Shown here in pieces: positions 53,617-61,816 of a DNA stretch of 64,000 bases. Origin of the DNA: CAWIKY01 sp963836905 (GTDB taxonomy: Bacteria; Pseudomonadota; Alphaproteobacteria; Caulobacterales; Hyphomonadaceae). The stretch is from NCBI GenBank assembly GCA_963836905.1, contig CAWIKY010000006.1, forward strand, positions 186,001 through 250,000, given 5' to 3'. Position numbers and translations under genes: made by a program. The first letter of the stretch is position 1. Each line of letters opens with the position of its first letter. The notes below the pieces were generated by a model, which saw only the letters and a program-made list of their open reading frames with translations, did not search any database and had not been told where the DNA came from.

Positions 53617-53958
53617 ATGATCGCTATTGCCCCCGTCCAGCGTCCATTTTCGGGACAGTTTCACCGCCGCCGGTTCGACGATACGTCAAACCGGGCCGGT
53701 GCTGCAGGCATTGAGGCAGACCGGATCGAACGACGGGCGACGTCCCGCCGCATCTCGGCGCGAACCGGGTCCGCCGGACGTCGCCGGACAGACCGCGCTT
53801 CAGCAGCACGTGCCATGCCCTGGATTTCAGCCAACCTCGTTGCACATCTTGCCGGACAAGCGCTTTTGGCCGCAGAGCGGCCCGATGCGTCGGTAGCCAT
53901 CAGGGCCTATAGAACCTGTGCGTCCGGACCGCGGCGAGCGGGTGGCGGCACGGTCTGA
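53617..53958 (+). CDS. small hypothetical protein with conserved-looking C-terminal segment
   Basis: 113 residues. The first half is Arg/Ala-rich and low in complexity. The end (MPWISANLVAHLAGQALLAAERPDASVAIRAYRT) has the look of a real amphipathic helix region, as in short alphaproteobacterial proteins ending in an AxxAYR motif. No family name can be given. It lies 42 bases after the restored phaR stop. The first half may be out of frame. Confidence 0.45.
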   Translation: MIAIAPVQRPFSGQFHRRRFDDTSNRAGAAGIEADRIERRATSRRISARTGSAGRRRTDRASAARAMPWISANLVAHLAGQALLAAERPDASVAIRAYRTCASGPRRAGGGTV

Positions 53959-53961
53959 AAG

Positions 53962-54114
53962 ATGGCCAAGGATGTTCTCCTGCTTGACCGGCCGGTTGAC
54001 CGTCTCGCAATAACGCAAGGTGGAACGCAGCGTGTGCCCGTCATGCTTCCGCGTGGTCTGGCGTGGATGATCGACGCCGCTATAGTTTGCGCCGTCCTGC
54101 TTGTCTTCGCCTGA
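53962..54114 (+). CDS. possible 50-residue membrane peptide
   Basis: MAKDVLLLDRPVDRLAITQG followed by LPRGLAWMIDAAIVCAVLLVFA, a basic-to-hydrophobic end that recalls the first helix of RDD-type membrane proteins. It starts one codon after the stop of the preceding frame. It is too short to be sure. Confidence 0.3.
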   Translation: MAKDVLLLDRPVDRLAITQGGTQRVPVMLPRGLAWMIDAAIVCAVLLVFA

Positions 54115-54127
54115 AGCGCTTTCGGAC

Positions 54128-54598
54128 CTAGAAGCCTTCGCCAACGCCGAAGTCGCGGCGAGCTGAAACGATTGTAACCACTACGCCTGCGAGCACATCG
54201 AGCAGCGCCATCATGGTGATGATGAAGAAGACCGACGTCGCAAAATTCTCGAACAGCAGGAATTCGACCAGGCAGACGATGAAGACAAGCATCGACACCG
54301 CATGATTGATGATCGTCGCCGCGCCGGTAGCGGTCGATTTCAGAATCTCGAAAAACAGGCAGATCAGCGAAACGAGGATGAGAAGGTCGCCGACGGTGAC
54401 CTGCCAGACCACGCTTTCCGAAACCATTGGCAGCGTCAGGGCAGGTGATTGCAGGCTCGAGAGAATGGGAGCGAGCATCGGTCCGCCCGCCTCTACGGCC
54501 AGCGACGGGTCCGCCGCGCCTGTAAAGACGAAGGCCATCAGATTGTAGATCAGGACCGGTACGACAAGCAGGGGAAAAACATTCATCGATGCAAACAC
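54128..54598 (-). CDS. four-helix membrane protein of unknown function
   Basis: 156 residues with four hydrophobic segments (about 5-27, 68-85, 95-113, 120-143). Polar residues are rare. VSARRDFGVGEGF forms a soluble tail. No domain is recognised. It is 28 bases downstream of dksA on the same strand and may share its message. Confidence 0.7.
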   Translation of the reverse strand: MFASMNVFPLLVVPVLIYNLMAFVFTGAADPSLAVEAGGPMLAPILSSLQSPALTLPMVSESVVWQVTVGDLLILVSLICLFFEILKSTATGAATIINHAVSMLVFIVCLVEFLLFENFATSVFFIITMMALLDVLAGVVVTIVSARRDFGVGEGF

Positions 54599-54626
54599 CG
54601 TTCTTCACCTGTCATGAGGAAACTCC

Positions 54627-55040
54627 TCAGTCGTCGCGCAGGGTACGCTCACGGCGTTCATGCAATTCCTGCGCTTCGATGCTCAACGTTGCCGTTGGGC
54701 GGGCTTCAAGGCGCTTCAGCGAAATCGGTTCGCCCGTCATGTCGCAATAGCCGTAGGTCCCGTTCTCGATCCGGCGCAGGGCCGAGTCGATCTTGGAGAT
54801 CAGCTTGCGCTGACGGTCCCGGGTACGAAGCTCGAGGGCCTTGTCGCTTTCGGCAGACGCCCGGTCAATGACATCGGCGAGCGTATTGGTGTCTTCCTGC
54901 AGATTGCCGATGGTTTCTTTCGACCCGTCGAGAATCTCCTGCTTCCAGTCCAGAAGCTTGCGCTTGAAATACTCTTTCTGACGCGCATTCATGAACGGCT
55001 CTTTTGCCGTTGGCGCGTATCCGTCCAGGTCCACACTCAT
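54627..55040 (-). CDS. dksA: RNA polymerase-binding transcription factor DksA
   Basis: 137 residues from ATG 55040, with AGGGGAG upstream. The coiled coil carries the DksA tip (RKLLDWKQEIL to LADVIDRASAESDKALELRTRDR, with the DxxDxA-type tip DRASAESD). The C-terminal zinc-finger region reads IENGTYGYCDMTGEPISLKRLEARP with one Cys, so it is a Cys-poor finger. It tunes rRNA and amino-acid promoters with ppGpp. It lies after fliX. Confidence 0.93.
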   Translation of the reverse strand: MSVDLDGYAPTAKEPFMNARQKEYFKRKLLDWKQEILDGSKETIGNLQEDTNTLADVIDRASAESDKALELRTRDRQRKLISKIDSALRRIENGTYGYCDMTGEPISLKRLEARPTATLSIEAQELHERRERTLRDD

Positions 55041-55159
55041 GTAAATGGCTCCCCTAAATCTCTTCACCGTCCCCGGTTTGAAATCCCGCGGAACATAGAT
55101 GAGAGACCCGCGTGATTCAATCAAAAGAAACAGGTATAAATATGCCTGATTCCAAGGCT

Positions 55160-55582
55160 TTACCGATTCGCTTGTAGATCGAGCTTCGCCAGTTCCACTT
55201 CCGCACGGACTTCAATTTGCCGGATCGTGTCATCCAGACCGGACTGGCCGGACAAAAGACGCGCTGTGCGAAGAACGCCCCGCAGGCGTACGGCCAGCTC
55301 TGAAACCGATGTTCCCGATAGTCTGGCGATCTGTATGCCGTCCAGAGCATCAAGCAGCTGACGCCCGCGCCGGGCCACTGTTTCAGGAGGAGCGGTCTCT
55401 GATTCGCTTCCCTGCAAAGCCATCAGGGCAGCCACGGGCGAAACAGGGCGCGCGGAAGAGACAGAGGCAGCCTGGTTCGTTGAACCCGTCCCGGCCAGCG
55501 CTTCCTCGAAAGCGGCCCCGTCAACCGATGACCGGCGGCGGGTGGACTTCATCTGTGAGGACTGTGTCTTTTCGACTCGCAC
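55160..55582 (-). CDS. fliX: flagellar assembly regulator FliX
   Basis: 140 residues. A variable N-terminus precedes the conserved FliX C-terminal part: RRGRQLLDALDGIQIARLSG, LAVRLRGVLRTARLLSG and the ending LDDTIRQIEVRAEVELAKLDLQ. In Caulobacter FliX links flagellar basal-body assembly to FlbD-dependent class III/IV transcription. A CtrA-like box lies 59-73 bases upstream. The usual partner flgI is not in the window. Confidence 0.9.
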   Translation of the reverse strand: MRVEKTQSSQMKSTRRRSSVDGAAFEEALAGTGSTNQAASVSSARPVSPVAALMALQGSESETAPPETVARRGRQLLDALDGIQIARLSGTSVSELAVRLRGVLRTARLLSGQSGLDDTIRQIEVRAEVELAKLDLQANR

Positions 55583-55640
55583 CGTTAGGTGTCCTTTCGC
55601 AAGACGCCCGATTGATACCGGTGAAAGTCGACCCTGCCGG

Positions 55641-55655
55641 TAAAGACTCTGTTAA
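55641..55655 (-). promoter_or_regulatory. CtrA-like box upstream of fliX
   Basis: TAAA-N7-TTAA on the plus strand (TTAA-N7-TTTA on the minus), one mismatch from consensus, 59-73 bases before the fliX start. CtrA control of early flagellar genes is established in Caulobacter; here it is inferred. Confidence 0.4.
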
Positions 55656-55661
55656 CGAACC

Positions 55662-55699
55662 CTGCCTGCTCCCGACCGTGAGGGTCAGGGGGCAGGCAG
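55662..55699 (-). terminator. long hairpin between sppA and fliX
   Basis: CTGCCTGC...GCAGGCAG closes an 8-bp outer stem, with an inner GACC/GGTC stem. After it the minus strand reads GGTTCGTTAAC, only partly T-rich, so it may be a weak terminator for sppA. Confidence 0.5.
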
Positions 55700-55714
55700 A
55701 GCCGTTTCGGACCG

Positions 55715-57487
55715 CTACTTTTCGACGATCAGAGGGGCGGACATCTGGGTCTCACCGGATTGAACGCCGCGAGCCTGGGCCAGAGCGGAGTTCAGGCGCT
55801 CGTCACCCAGAACAGTGCCCAGAACGGCAGCGGCGCGGGCCGTGTCAGCCGAAGCGCCAAAGATCTGCCCAAGCGCTTCGAACGGGTCTTCCTCTTCTGG
55901 ATAGAAACGAGTCCGAACGCGCGTGTCAGCGTTGATCCCGGCGTTTTCCTGCGCCACTGCGATCGCGGCGATCAGTCCACCGGACCGGTTGACCAGTCCG
56001 CGTTCGAGAGCAGCCTCTCCGCTCCAGACGCGTCCCTTTGCGAGCTCGCGTACACGCGTTTCGGGCATATCGCGGCCTTCGGCAACGACTTCCATGAAGC
56101 GGTCATAGGTGCGCACAAGCCCTTCACCGAGCTTGGCTTTCTGTTCCGGCGTGAAGGCTTCGGTACCCCAGGCGGAAGCGAAATCGCCACCGACTGAGAT
56201 TGTCTGCGGGGTGATGCCCAGCCGGTTCAGCCCGCCTGCGACGGCAAACTTGCCCCCGAAGACGCCGATCGATCCGGTGATCGTGGTCCGCAAGGCAAGG
56301 ATTTCGTCCGCGCCTGCAGAGACATAATAACCGCCCGATGCTGCCACGCTGCCCATGCTGACGATAACCGGCTTGTCGTGTTCTTCACGAACCCGCTCGA
56401 CGGCCCGCCAGATCTGGTCGGAGGCCGTGGCCGAACCGCCGGGGCTGTCCACCCGGAAAACGATCGCCTTGACGGTCACGTTCTCGCCCGCCTTCAGGAT
56501 CTCGGCCGCAATGCGGTCGGATGCAAAAGACGCTTGGGTTGCGAACGGGCTTGTGTCGCCTGCGCCGGTGATGATGGCACCCTCGCCGCCAATGATTGCG
56601 ATAAGCGGTGCGCTGGTAGGAGCTGCCGGCGCGCTATAGTCCGCCATCATGACGACACGCGCGCTGTCGCCGCCTTTCAGGCGGGCGGCCTCGCGCGCAT
56701 CTTCCGGCCATTTCTGCCCGGTGATGAGACCGGCGGTTTCGGCCTGCGCAGCGCTCATGGGTCCGTTTTCGAGAAGCGTCCGCAGAGCGTCAGTTGAGGC
56801 GAATCCGCGGTCAGCGGCAATATCCTCAAGCGAGATCGTCCACATGTCGTCGGCGAGCTTGGTCATCGCCTCACGATGTGACGGCGTATAGTCTGTCTCT
56901 TGATAGACGTTGGGGGCGTTCTTGTATTCGTAGAGCGCTTCGATATCGGCCTCCACGTCGATGTTCTCGAACAGACCCTTCATGAACAGGGTTTCGAAGG
57001 CGATGCCGGACACCATCATGTCGGTGGCAGGCTGCATCCAGATCTCATCAGCTGCGGAGACTGACCGGAGGCTGGATGGTCCGACGCCCATCATGCCCTG
57101 CGAATGCGCGACAACGAACTTGCCGGATTCCCGTAGCTTCAGGAAGGCGGTGCGTAATTCTTCTGCGCGGGAACTGCCTGGCCCCATCATGTCGGCCTGC
57201 ACGAACACGCCCTTGACTTTCGGGTCGCTGGCCGCTGCGTCCAGCTTCAGCAGAACGTCGATGAATGCCGGTTGCGTAAAGAATACCCCTGCGCCGGTGT
57301 TCAAAGGTTGATCCGGCATGACCTCGCGCAGATCAAGCTCCAGAACAATGCTCTTCGCTGCAGGTTCCGAGCTTCCGCTTCCGGCCGCAATGCCGAGACC
57401 GATGAGGATCAGAAGGATCGGCACGAGGATCAGAAACAGGAAGAGCGCGACGAACCCGCCAAGCAAGGATGTGAAAAACGTCTTCAA
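55715..57487 (-). CDS. sppA: signal peptide peptidase SppA, 67K type
   Basis: 590 residues, the tandem-domain form. One N-terminal membrane helix (about 7-33). The catalytic Lys is in YEYKNAPNVY (about 195-204) and the nucleophile Ser in GSVAASGGYYVSAGADEI (about 382-399), with GGSATASDQIWR just before. It degrades cleaved signal peptides in the inner membrane. A hairpin follows, then fliX. Confidence 0.93.
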   Translation of the reverse strand: MKTFFTSLLGGFVALFLFLILVPILLILIGLGIAAGSGSSEPAAKSIVLELDLREVMPDQPLNTGAGVFFTQPAFIDVLLKLDAAASDPKVKGVFVQADMMGPGSSRAEELRTAFLKLRESGKFVVAHSQGMMGVGPSSLRSVSAADEIWMQPATDMMVSGIAFETLFMKGLFENIDVEADIEALYEYKNAPNVYQETDYTPSHREAMTKLADDMWTISLEDIAADRGFASTDALRTLLENGPMSAAQAETAGLITGQKWPEDAREAARLKGGDSARVVMMADYSAPAAPTSAPLIAIIGGEGAIITGAGDTSPFATQASFASDRIAAEILKAGENVTVKAIVFRVDSPGGSATASDQIWRAVERVREEHDKPVIVSMGSVAASGGYYVSAGADEILALRTTITGSIGVFGGKFAVAGGLNRLGITPQTISVGGDFASAWGTEAFTPEQKAKLGEGLVRTYDRFMEVVAEGRDMPETRVRELAKGRVWSGEAALERGLVNRSGGLIAAIAVAQENAGINADTRVRTRFYPEEEDPFEALGQIFGASADTARAAAVLGTVLGDERLNSALAQARGVQSGETQMSAPLIVEK

Positions 57488-57709
57488 GGTGATGCCCTTT
57501 CAGGACTGATGGATTTATCGATAAATGATAAGACCGAATGAATGTAATTGCCAGTCCTTTATCGCAGAGGTGTTGATTGCAGGTGCATGCGACCCGGTAA
57601 TTGTCCCCGGCAGGGTTGGACGGAGCGACGGCTTCCATCCTCATTCAGTGCCGGGCCTGATTTCGTGGTTGCATCCGGACCGGCCAGACATTAGAACCCC
57701 GCTTCGCGT

Positions 57710-57784
57710 TGGGGCGTCGCCAAGTGGTAAGGCACCGGTTTTTGGTATCGGCATTCCCAGGTTCGAATCCTTGCGCCCCAGCCA
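57710..57784 (+). tRNA. tRNA-Gln (anticodon UUG) with encoded CCA
   Basis: Acceptor TGGGGCG/CGCCCCA, D-arm GCC-AAGTGGTAA-GGC, anticodon TTG at 57742-57744, T-loop TTCGAAT, discriminator G and CCA at 57782-57784. The anticodon stem (CCGGT/ATCGG) has a G-U pair and the T-stem (CCAGG/CCTTG) has a C-U mismatch, both odd for an otherwise standard sequence. Confidence 0.92.
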
Positions 57785-57812
57785 TCTCATCTGAAATCAT
57801 TGCCGGAAACGA

Positions 57813-57847
57813 AAAGCGGGCACCCTCAAGGGGCACCCGCTTTGTTT
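57813..57847 (+). terminator. terminator after tRNA-Gln
   Basis: AAAGCGGG...CCCGCTTT outer stem with CCC/GGG inner pairs and a small internal mismatch, followed by GTTTG. It also lies downstream of the convergent TonB-receptor gene. Confidence 0.65.
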
Positions 57848-57898
57848 GTCCGGTATCGAAACGGTCCCTGCCGTCGACGGGGACCGCTTGCAGTCGCC

Positions 57899-60217
57899 TT
57901 AGAACGTCTTCGAGGCACGAATGCCATAAAACTGTGGTTGACCTGCAATGAAGGTCGGAATGCCGAACGCATCCCCGGTATTGCCTGCGTCGATGATATA
58001 GTCCTCGTCGAACAGGTTCTTGGCATAGGCTTCAAGCGCAAAACCGTTCTCGAAGGACAACTCGGCATTCAGGTTCACGAGGCCGTAGGCATCCTCGCTG
58101 ATCAGGTCGCGCTCGGTATTGTCGAAGAAGACTTCCGATTGCCATGTATAGCTCGGCACGATCTTCAAATCGCCAAACCGGCCAAGATCGAAGAGCATGC
58201 GTGCCGCCAGCGAAACCGTATGATCTGGCGAGAGGCGCAGTCGATTGCCGCCGAACTGTTGCGGACGTCCGTCCACTTCATCCTCGAAGCGGGCGCGGTT
58301 ATAGCCATAGGTTGCAGAAACCTGCAGACGTTCCCCGAGTCCGTACTGAGCCTGGAACTCGGCTCCATAGCTGGTGGCGTTGCCGGCGTTCAGCGGAACG
58401 ATACGGCCCTGCGCATCGACGATCGAGGACTGGAAGTTGGTGTAGTCATAATAGAAGACCGACCCGTCCAGTGCCAGCTTTCCGCCCAGAACCAATCCCT
58501 TGGCACCTGCCTCATAGCTTTCGACTTCCTCAGCCGGGAGCACCGTGAAACGGTTGGCGGCGTTGGTCGTCGATGCCGTGATGACCTCCGGGCGGCGGCC
58601 CTTGGCCGTATTGGCAAACAGGTTCCACTCATCTGTAAGCTCGTATTTCACGGCTGCCCGATACGTGACGGCATCGAAACTGCCGGACTGTTTCAGCCGT
58701 GCACGTCCGTTTTCGTTGATCGCAACCGGTGTCGGAGCCGTTACGAAAACCCCGCCAAAGGTGAGATTGCTCGGGCCGTTAAGATTTCCGGCCTCGATCC
58801 CGGTGGTCTTGTCGTCTTCTGTATAACGGAGGCCGCCGGTGATCTCGAGCCGTTCGGTAACGGCGTAGGTGGCGTCAACGAAGAAATCCACTGTTTCGGT
58901 CTCGCCGGTATTGGCAAAGAACTCGTTGTGGATCGGCTTCAAGGGGACAACCTGACCCGTCGCACCGAAAACGGTCAGATTGATCGCGGGCAAGGTTGCT
59001 ACGTCAGGCGCGTTGGGTGGGGTTACAAAACCACCGAGAAACACCTGCAGGGCCCGCTCGTCATAGGTCAGCGGCACGTTCTGGCGACCGTCTTCCTTCA
59101 GATAGCTGATGCCGCCAAAGGCACTGAACCGGCCACCGTCATCATAGGAAAGACGGAATTCCTGGCTGAACTGATCACCCTCGGCATCTTCGGCGAAGAT
59201 CAGAAGCGGCAGTCCAAACCCGTCCGGGTCGAACACTTCCAGGCTTTCGAAGCTGCGCGCGCCGGTGATCGAGGTGAGCGAGAAGGCGTCGGTAAAGTCC
59301 CAGGTACCGAGTAGGGTCGTGGAGAGGACTTCTCGCTCCAGCCCCAGCTTCTTGCCGCCAAGAAAATTTCCGAACGAGTTGAGAAAGGCCGGATCGCCGG
59401 GTTCGCTGGACCGGCCCGGAAGCGGATCGAACGCCTTCGACTTGAAGCTCGTGCCCGATGGATTGTCTTCCTGATAGTTGACGATCAGGTCGAAGCGCAT
59501 GTCTGCGCGCGGCGTGAAGGCCAGCGAGCCCCGAATGGCGTTCATGTCCTGGCTGTTGAAGTCTTCCTCGTTGGGGTTGAGGCTTTCGACATAGCCGTCG
59601 CGCTGACGCAGGCGTCCGGCAATACGGAAGGCGAGTAGGTCTTCCACGATCGGGCCGGTGACAAAACCTTCCGCGAACCGCTCCTCATAATTACCAATCC
59701 CGACCTCGGCGCGGCCGGAGAACTCGAATTCCGGCTTGGCCTGAATGATGTTTACACCGCCGATGAGTGCGCCGCGGCCGAACAGGGTCGGCTGCGGGCC
59801 CTTGGCCACCTCGACCCGTTCAAGGTCGAACAATTCGACAATCGACCCCCGTGAACGCGAGATGGAGACCCCGTCCTGAAAGACCGCGATGCGCGGCTCG
59901 ATATTGGCCTCGCCGCTGTCTGAAGTGATGCCGCGAATGACGAATCCCGGATTGTTCGGGCTCTGCTCCTGAACTTCGAAACCCGGAATGAAACGGGCAA
60001 CGTCCTCGAACTCGTCGAGGCCGAGATCGGCGAGCGCCTGTTCGTTGATGGCAGAGACGGCAACCGGCACGTCGCGCAGGGATTGCTCACGCTTCTGGAC
60101 CGTAACGGTGATGGCTTGCTGGACAAGCGGATCCTCGTCCGCGGTCTGGGCTATGACAGGCGCGGTCGCGGCGGTCATGGCGATCAGGGCGACGCTCGAG
60201 CGAAGAACAGCTTTCAT
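57899..60217 (-). CDS. TonB-dependent outer-membrane receptor
   Basis: 772 residues. A signal peptide ends at VIAQ, a TonB-box-like ITVTVQKREQS follows, then the plug (about 35-150: VPVAVSAINEQAL, GFVIRGITS, RIAVFQDGVSISRSRG, DLERVEVAKGPQPTLFGRGALIGGVNI). A 22-strand barrel ends in GIRASKTF with the C-terminal Phe. It belongs to the large CirA/FecA-like group; the ligand (siderophore, vitamin or polymer fragment) is unknown. Downstream of DUF1800 and DUF1501 on the same strand. Confidence 0.92.
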   Translation of the reverse strand: MKAVLRSSVALIAMTAATAPVIAQTADEDPLVQQAITVTVQKREQSLRDVPVAVSAINEQALADLGLDEFEDVARFIPGFEVQEQSPNNPGFVIRGITSDSGEANIEPRIAVFQDGVSISRSRGSIVELFDLERVEVAKGPQPTLFGRGALIGGVNIIQAKPEFEFSGRAEVGIGNYEERFAEGFVTGPIVEDLLAFRIAGRLRQRDGYVESLNPNEEDFNSQDMNAIRGSLAFTPRADMRFDLIVNYQEDNPSGTSFKSKAFDPLPGRSSEPGDPAFLNSFGNFLGGKKLGLEREVLSTTLLGTWDFTDAFSLTSITGARSFESLEVFDPDGFGLPLLIFAEDAEGDQFSQEFRLSYDDGGRFSAFGGISYLKEDGRQNVPLTYDERALQVFLGGFVTPPNAPDVATLPAINLTVFGATGQVVPLKPIHNEFFANTGETETVDFFVDATYAVTERLEITGGLRYTEDDKTTGIEAGNLNGPSNLTFGGVFVTAPTPVAINENGRARLKQSGSFDAVTYRAAVKYELTDEWNLFANTAKGRRPEVITASTTNAANRFTVLPAEEVESYEAGAKGLVLGGKLALDGSVFYYDYTNFQSSIVDAQGRIVPLNAGNATSYGAEFQAQYGLGERLQVSATYGYNRARFEDEVDGRPQQFGGNRLRLSPDHTVSLAARMLFDLGRFGDLKIVPSYTWQSEVFFDNTERDLISEDAYGLVNLNAELSFENGFALEAYAKNLFDEDYIIDAGNTGDAFGIPTFIAGQPQFYGIRASKTF

Positions 60218-60368
60218 TTGGCTTACCTTTCAGGAGATGCACGACATGTGCATTTCGCAGTGCGGTAAGCGTAGCCAATGACAGTCTCGCGACGCTTAGA
60301 TGTCAGTTTTGTTGCGGTGCAGCACGCGTGTCGTTCGTGTCACCCGTACACGGACGAAATCGCGCGTC

Positions 60369-61805
60369 TCAGGAAATGCCGCTGCCCATGAAACCGAGAT
60401 CGCGGGTGACGAAATTGCCCAGACCCGGCAAGGCGACGCCGAGCTCGCCCGGGTCAAGACCGAACCATCTTCCCAGCGTGGCAGCATATTGTTCGACCGA
60501 CACCGTGGGGATGAGCCGGCCGCGCGAACTGGTATAGTCCGCAGACGCGGTATCATAGCCCGGCATGCTACCATAAATGCGCTTGCCGGCGACCTGCCCG
60601 CCCGCGACGAACTGGTGGCCTGCCCAGCCATGGTCCGTGCCGTCACCGTTATCGTTGAGCGTACGTCCGAAATCAGACGCCGAGAAGACGGTCACATCGT
60701 TCCAGCGTCCCATGCCGGTCATCGCCGTCTTGAAGGCGGCCACGGCATCGGCCAGCTCGCCGAGCAGGCGCGGCATGGTTCCGGCCTGGTTCGAATGGGT
60801 GTCATAGCCGCCGGTCGAGACGTAGAAAACCTGGCGGCTGACCCCGAGCACTTGCTGCATGGCGACAGTTTCGGCCACGGTCTTCATCTGCTTGCCGAGA
60901 CCGGTGTTGGGAAAGCTGGCCGTGACAGGCGGTACGCTGGCACCGGCTGCGCGAAAGGCATCACCCATCTCGACACCGCTCGAAGTTCCGCGACCGTAAT
61001 CGCGCATATAGAGATTGCTTACGCCGGTATCGGTTCCGCTGAAGTAGGATTCGACCACCGCGCGGGCGGCATTCTGCGCGGACCCCGATCCCAGCCGGCC
61101 GTTATTGGTATAAAGCTCGATCCGGCGTGGCCCACCGCCCGGTACACTGAACGGCCGGGCGGTCTCGCCCGACAGGAAAACATCGTTCGATCCTGTCGAA
61201 ATGGCAGCAAAACGTGGATCGTCACCCGGTGCGGCGGCCAGTGCCATGTCGGCAAACCGTGCACCCCAGCCATACCGTGCCCCTTCCAGCCCGAGCGACA
61301 TCCATGCCGATTGCTGGTCGTTATGAGAAAACAGGCGCGGCGGCAGGGGCACCGTCTTGGCTTCTATTTCGGACCGGGTGGTAGGAACGACGAGTGGTCC
61401 GACGCTGCCGATGAGAGCGGCATCACCGGCCTCGAACATGGCGTGGAGCGGCGCCATTTCCGGACCGAGCCCAAAACTTCTGCCACCAAACCCGGCCGAG
61501 TTCACCGCATTCAGGGTCAAAAGGTTGTTGCGGTTGCGCACGGACGCCGCGGTATCGGACGCGTAGGAGCCGAATATTCCGCCACGGACACCCTTCAGCT
61601 CGTTAAACGAGGTGGTATCCTGTGGCAGGACGAAGTCGAAATGGTCCATTCCGCCCTTCAGGAAGATGCACACCAGAGCCTTGTAGCCGCGCACATCGGC
61701 AGCGAATGCCCCGCGTGCGCCAAGGGAAGAGAGCACACCTGCGCCGCCGGCAAAACCGAGCGCGGTGGCGGACTGAAGGAAGCGACGGCGGTTGATCATG
61801 GTCAT
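60369..61805 (-). CDS. DUF1501 family protein with Tat signal
   Basis: 478 residues. The twin-arginine signal NRRRFLQSATALGFAGGAGV exports it folded. The domain has the sulfatase/phosphatase-like layout of DUF1501: CIFLKGGMDHFDFVLP near the start, YDTHSNQAGTMPRLLGELADAVAAFK and FSASDFGRTLNDNGDGTDHGWAGH, which are metal-ligand-rich. Function is unknown. It starts 11 bases after the DUF1800 stop, the usual pairing. Confidence 0.9.
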   Translation of the reverse strand: MTMINRRRFLQSATALGFAGGAGVLSSLGARGAFAADVRGYKALVCIFLKGGMDHFDFVLPQDTTSFNELKGVRGGIFGSYASDTAASVRNRNNLLTLNAVNSAGFGGRSFGLGPEMAPLHAMFEAGDAALIGSVGPLVVPTTRSEIEAKTVPLPPRLFSHNDQQSAWMSLGLEGARYGWGARFADMALAAAPGDDPRFAAISTGSNDVFLSGETARPFSVPGGGPRRIELYTNNGRLGSGSAQNAARAVVESYFSGTDTGVSNLYMRDYGRGTSSGVEMGDAFRAAGASVPPVTASFPNTGLGKQMKTVAETVAMQQVLGVSRQVFYVSTGGYDTHSNQAGTMPRLLGELADAVAAFKTAMTGMGRWNDVTVFSASDFGRTLNDNGDGTDHGWAGHQFVAGGQVAGKRIYGSMPGYDTASADYTSSRGRLIPTVSVEQYAATLGRWFGLDPGELGVALPGLGNFVTRDLGFMGSGIS

Positions 61806-61816
61806 GGCATTCGCTC

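Noticed and set aside
60331..60357. Stem-loop between DUF1501 and the TonB receptor as a terminator
   Set aside because: TCGTTCGTGT/ACACGGACGA pairs with one mismatch, but no T-run follows on the minus strand, so termination is not supported.
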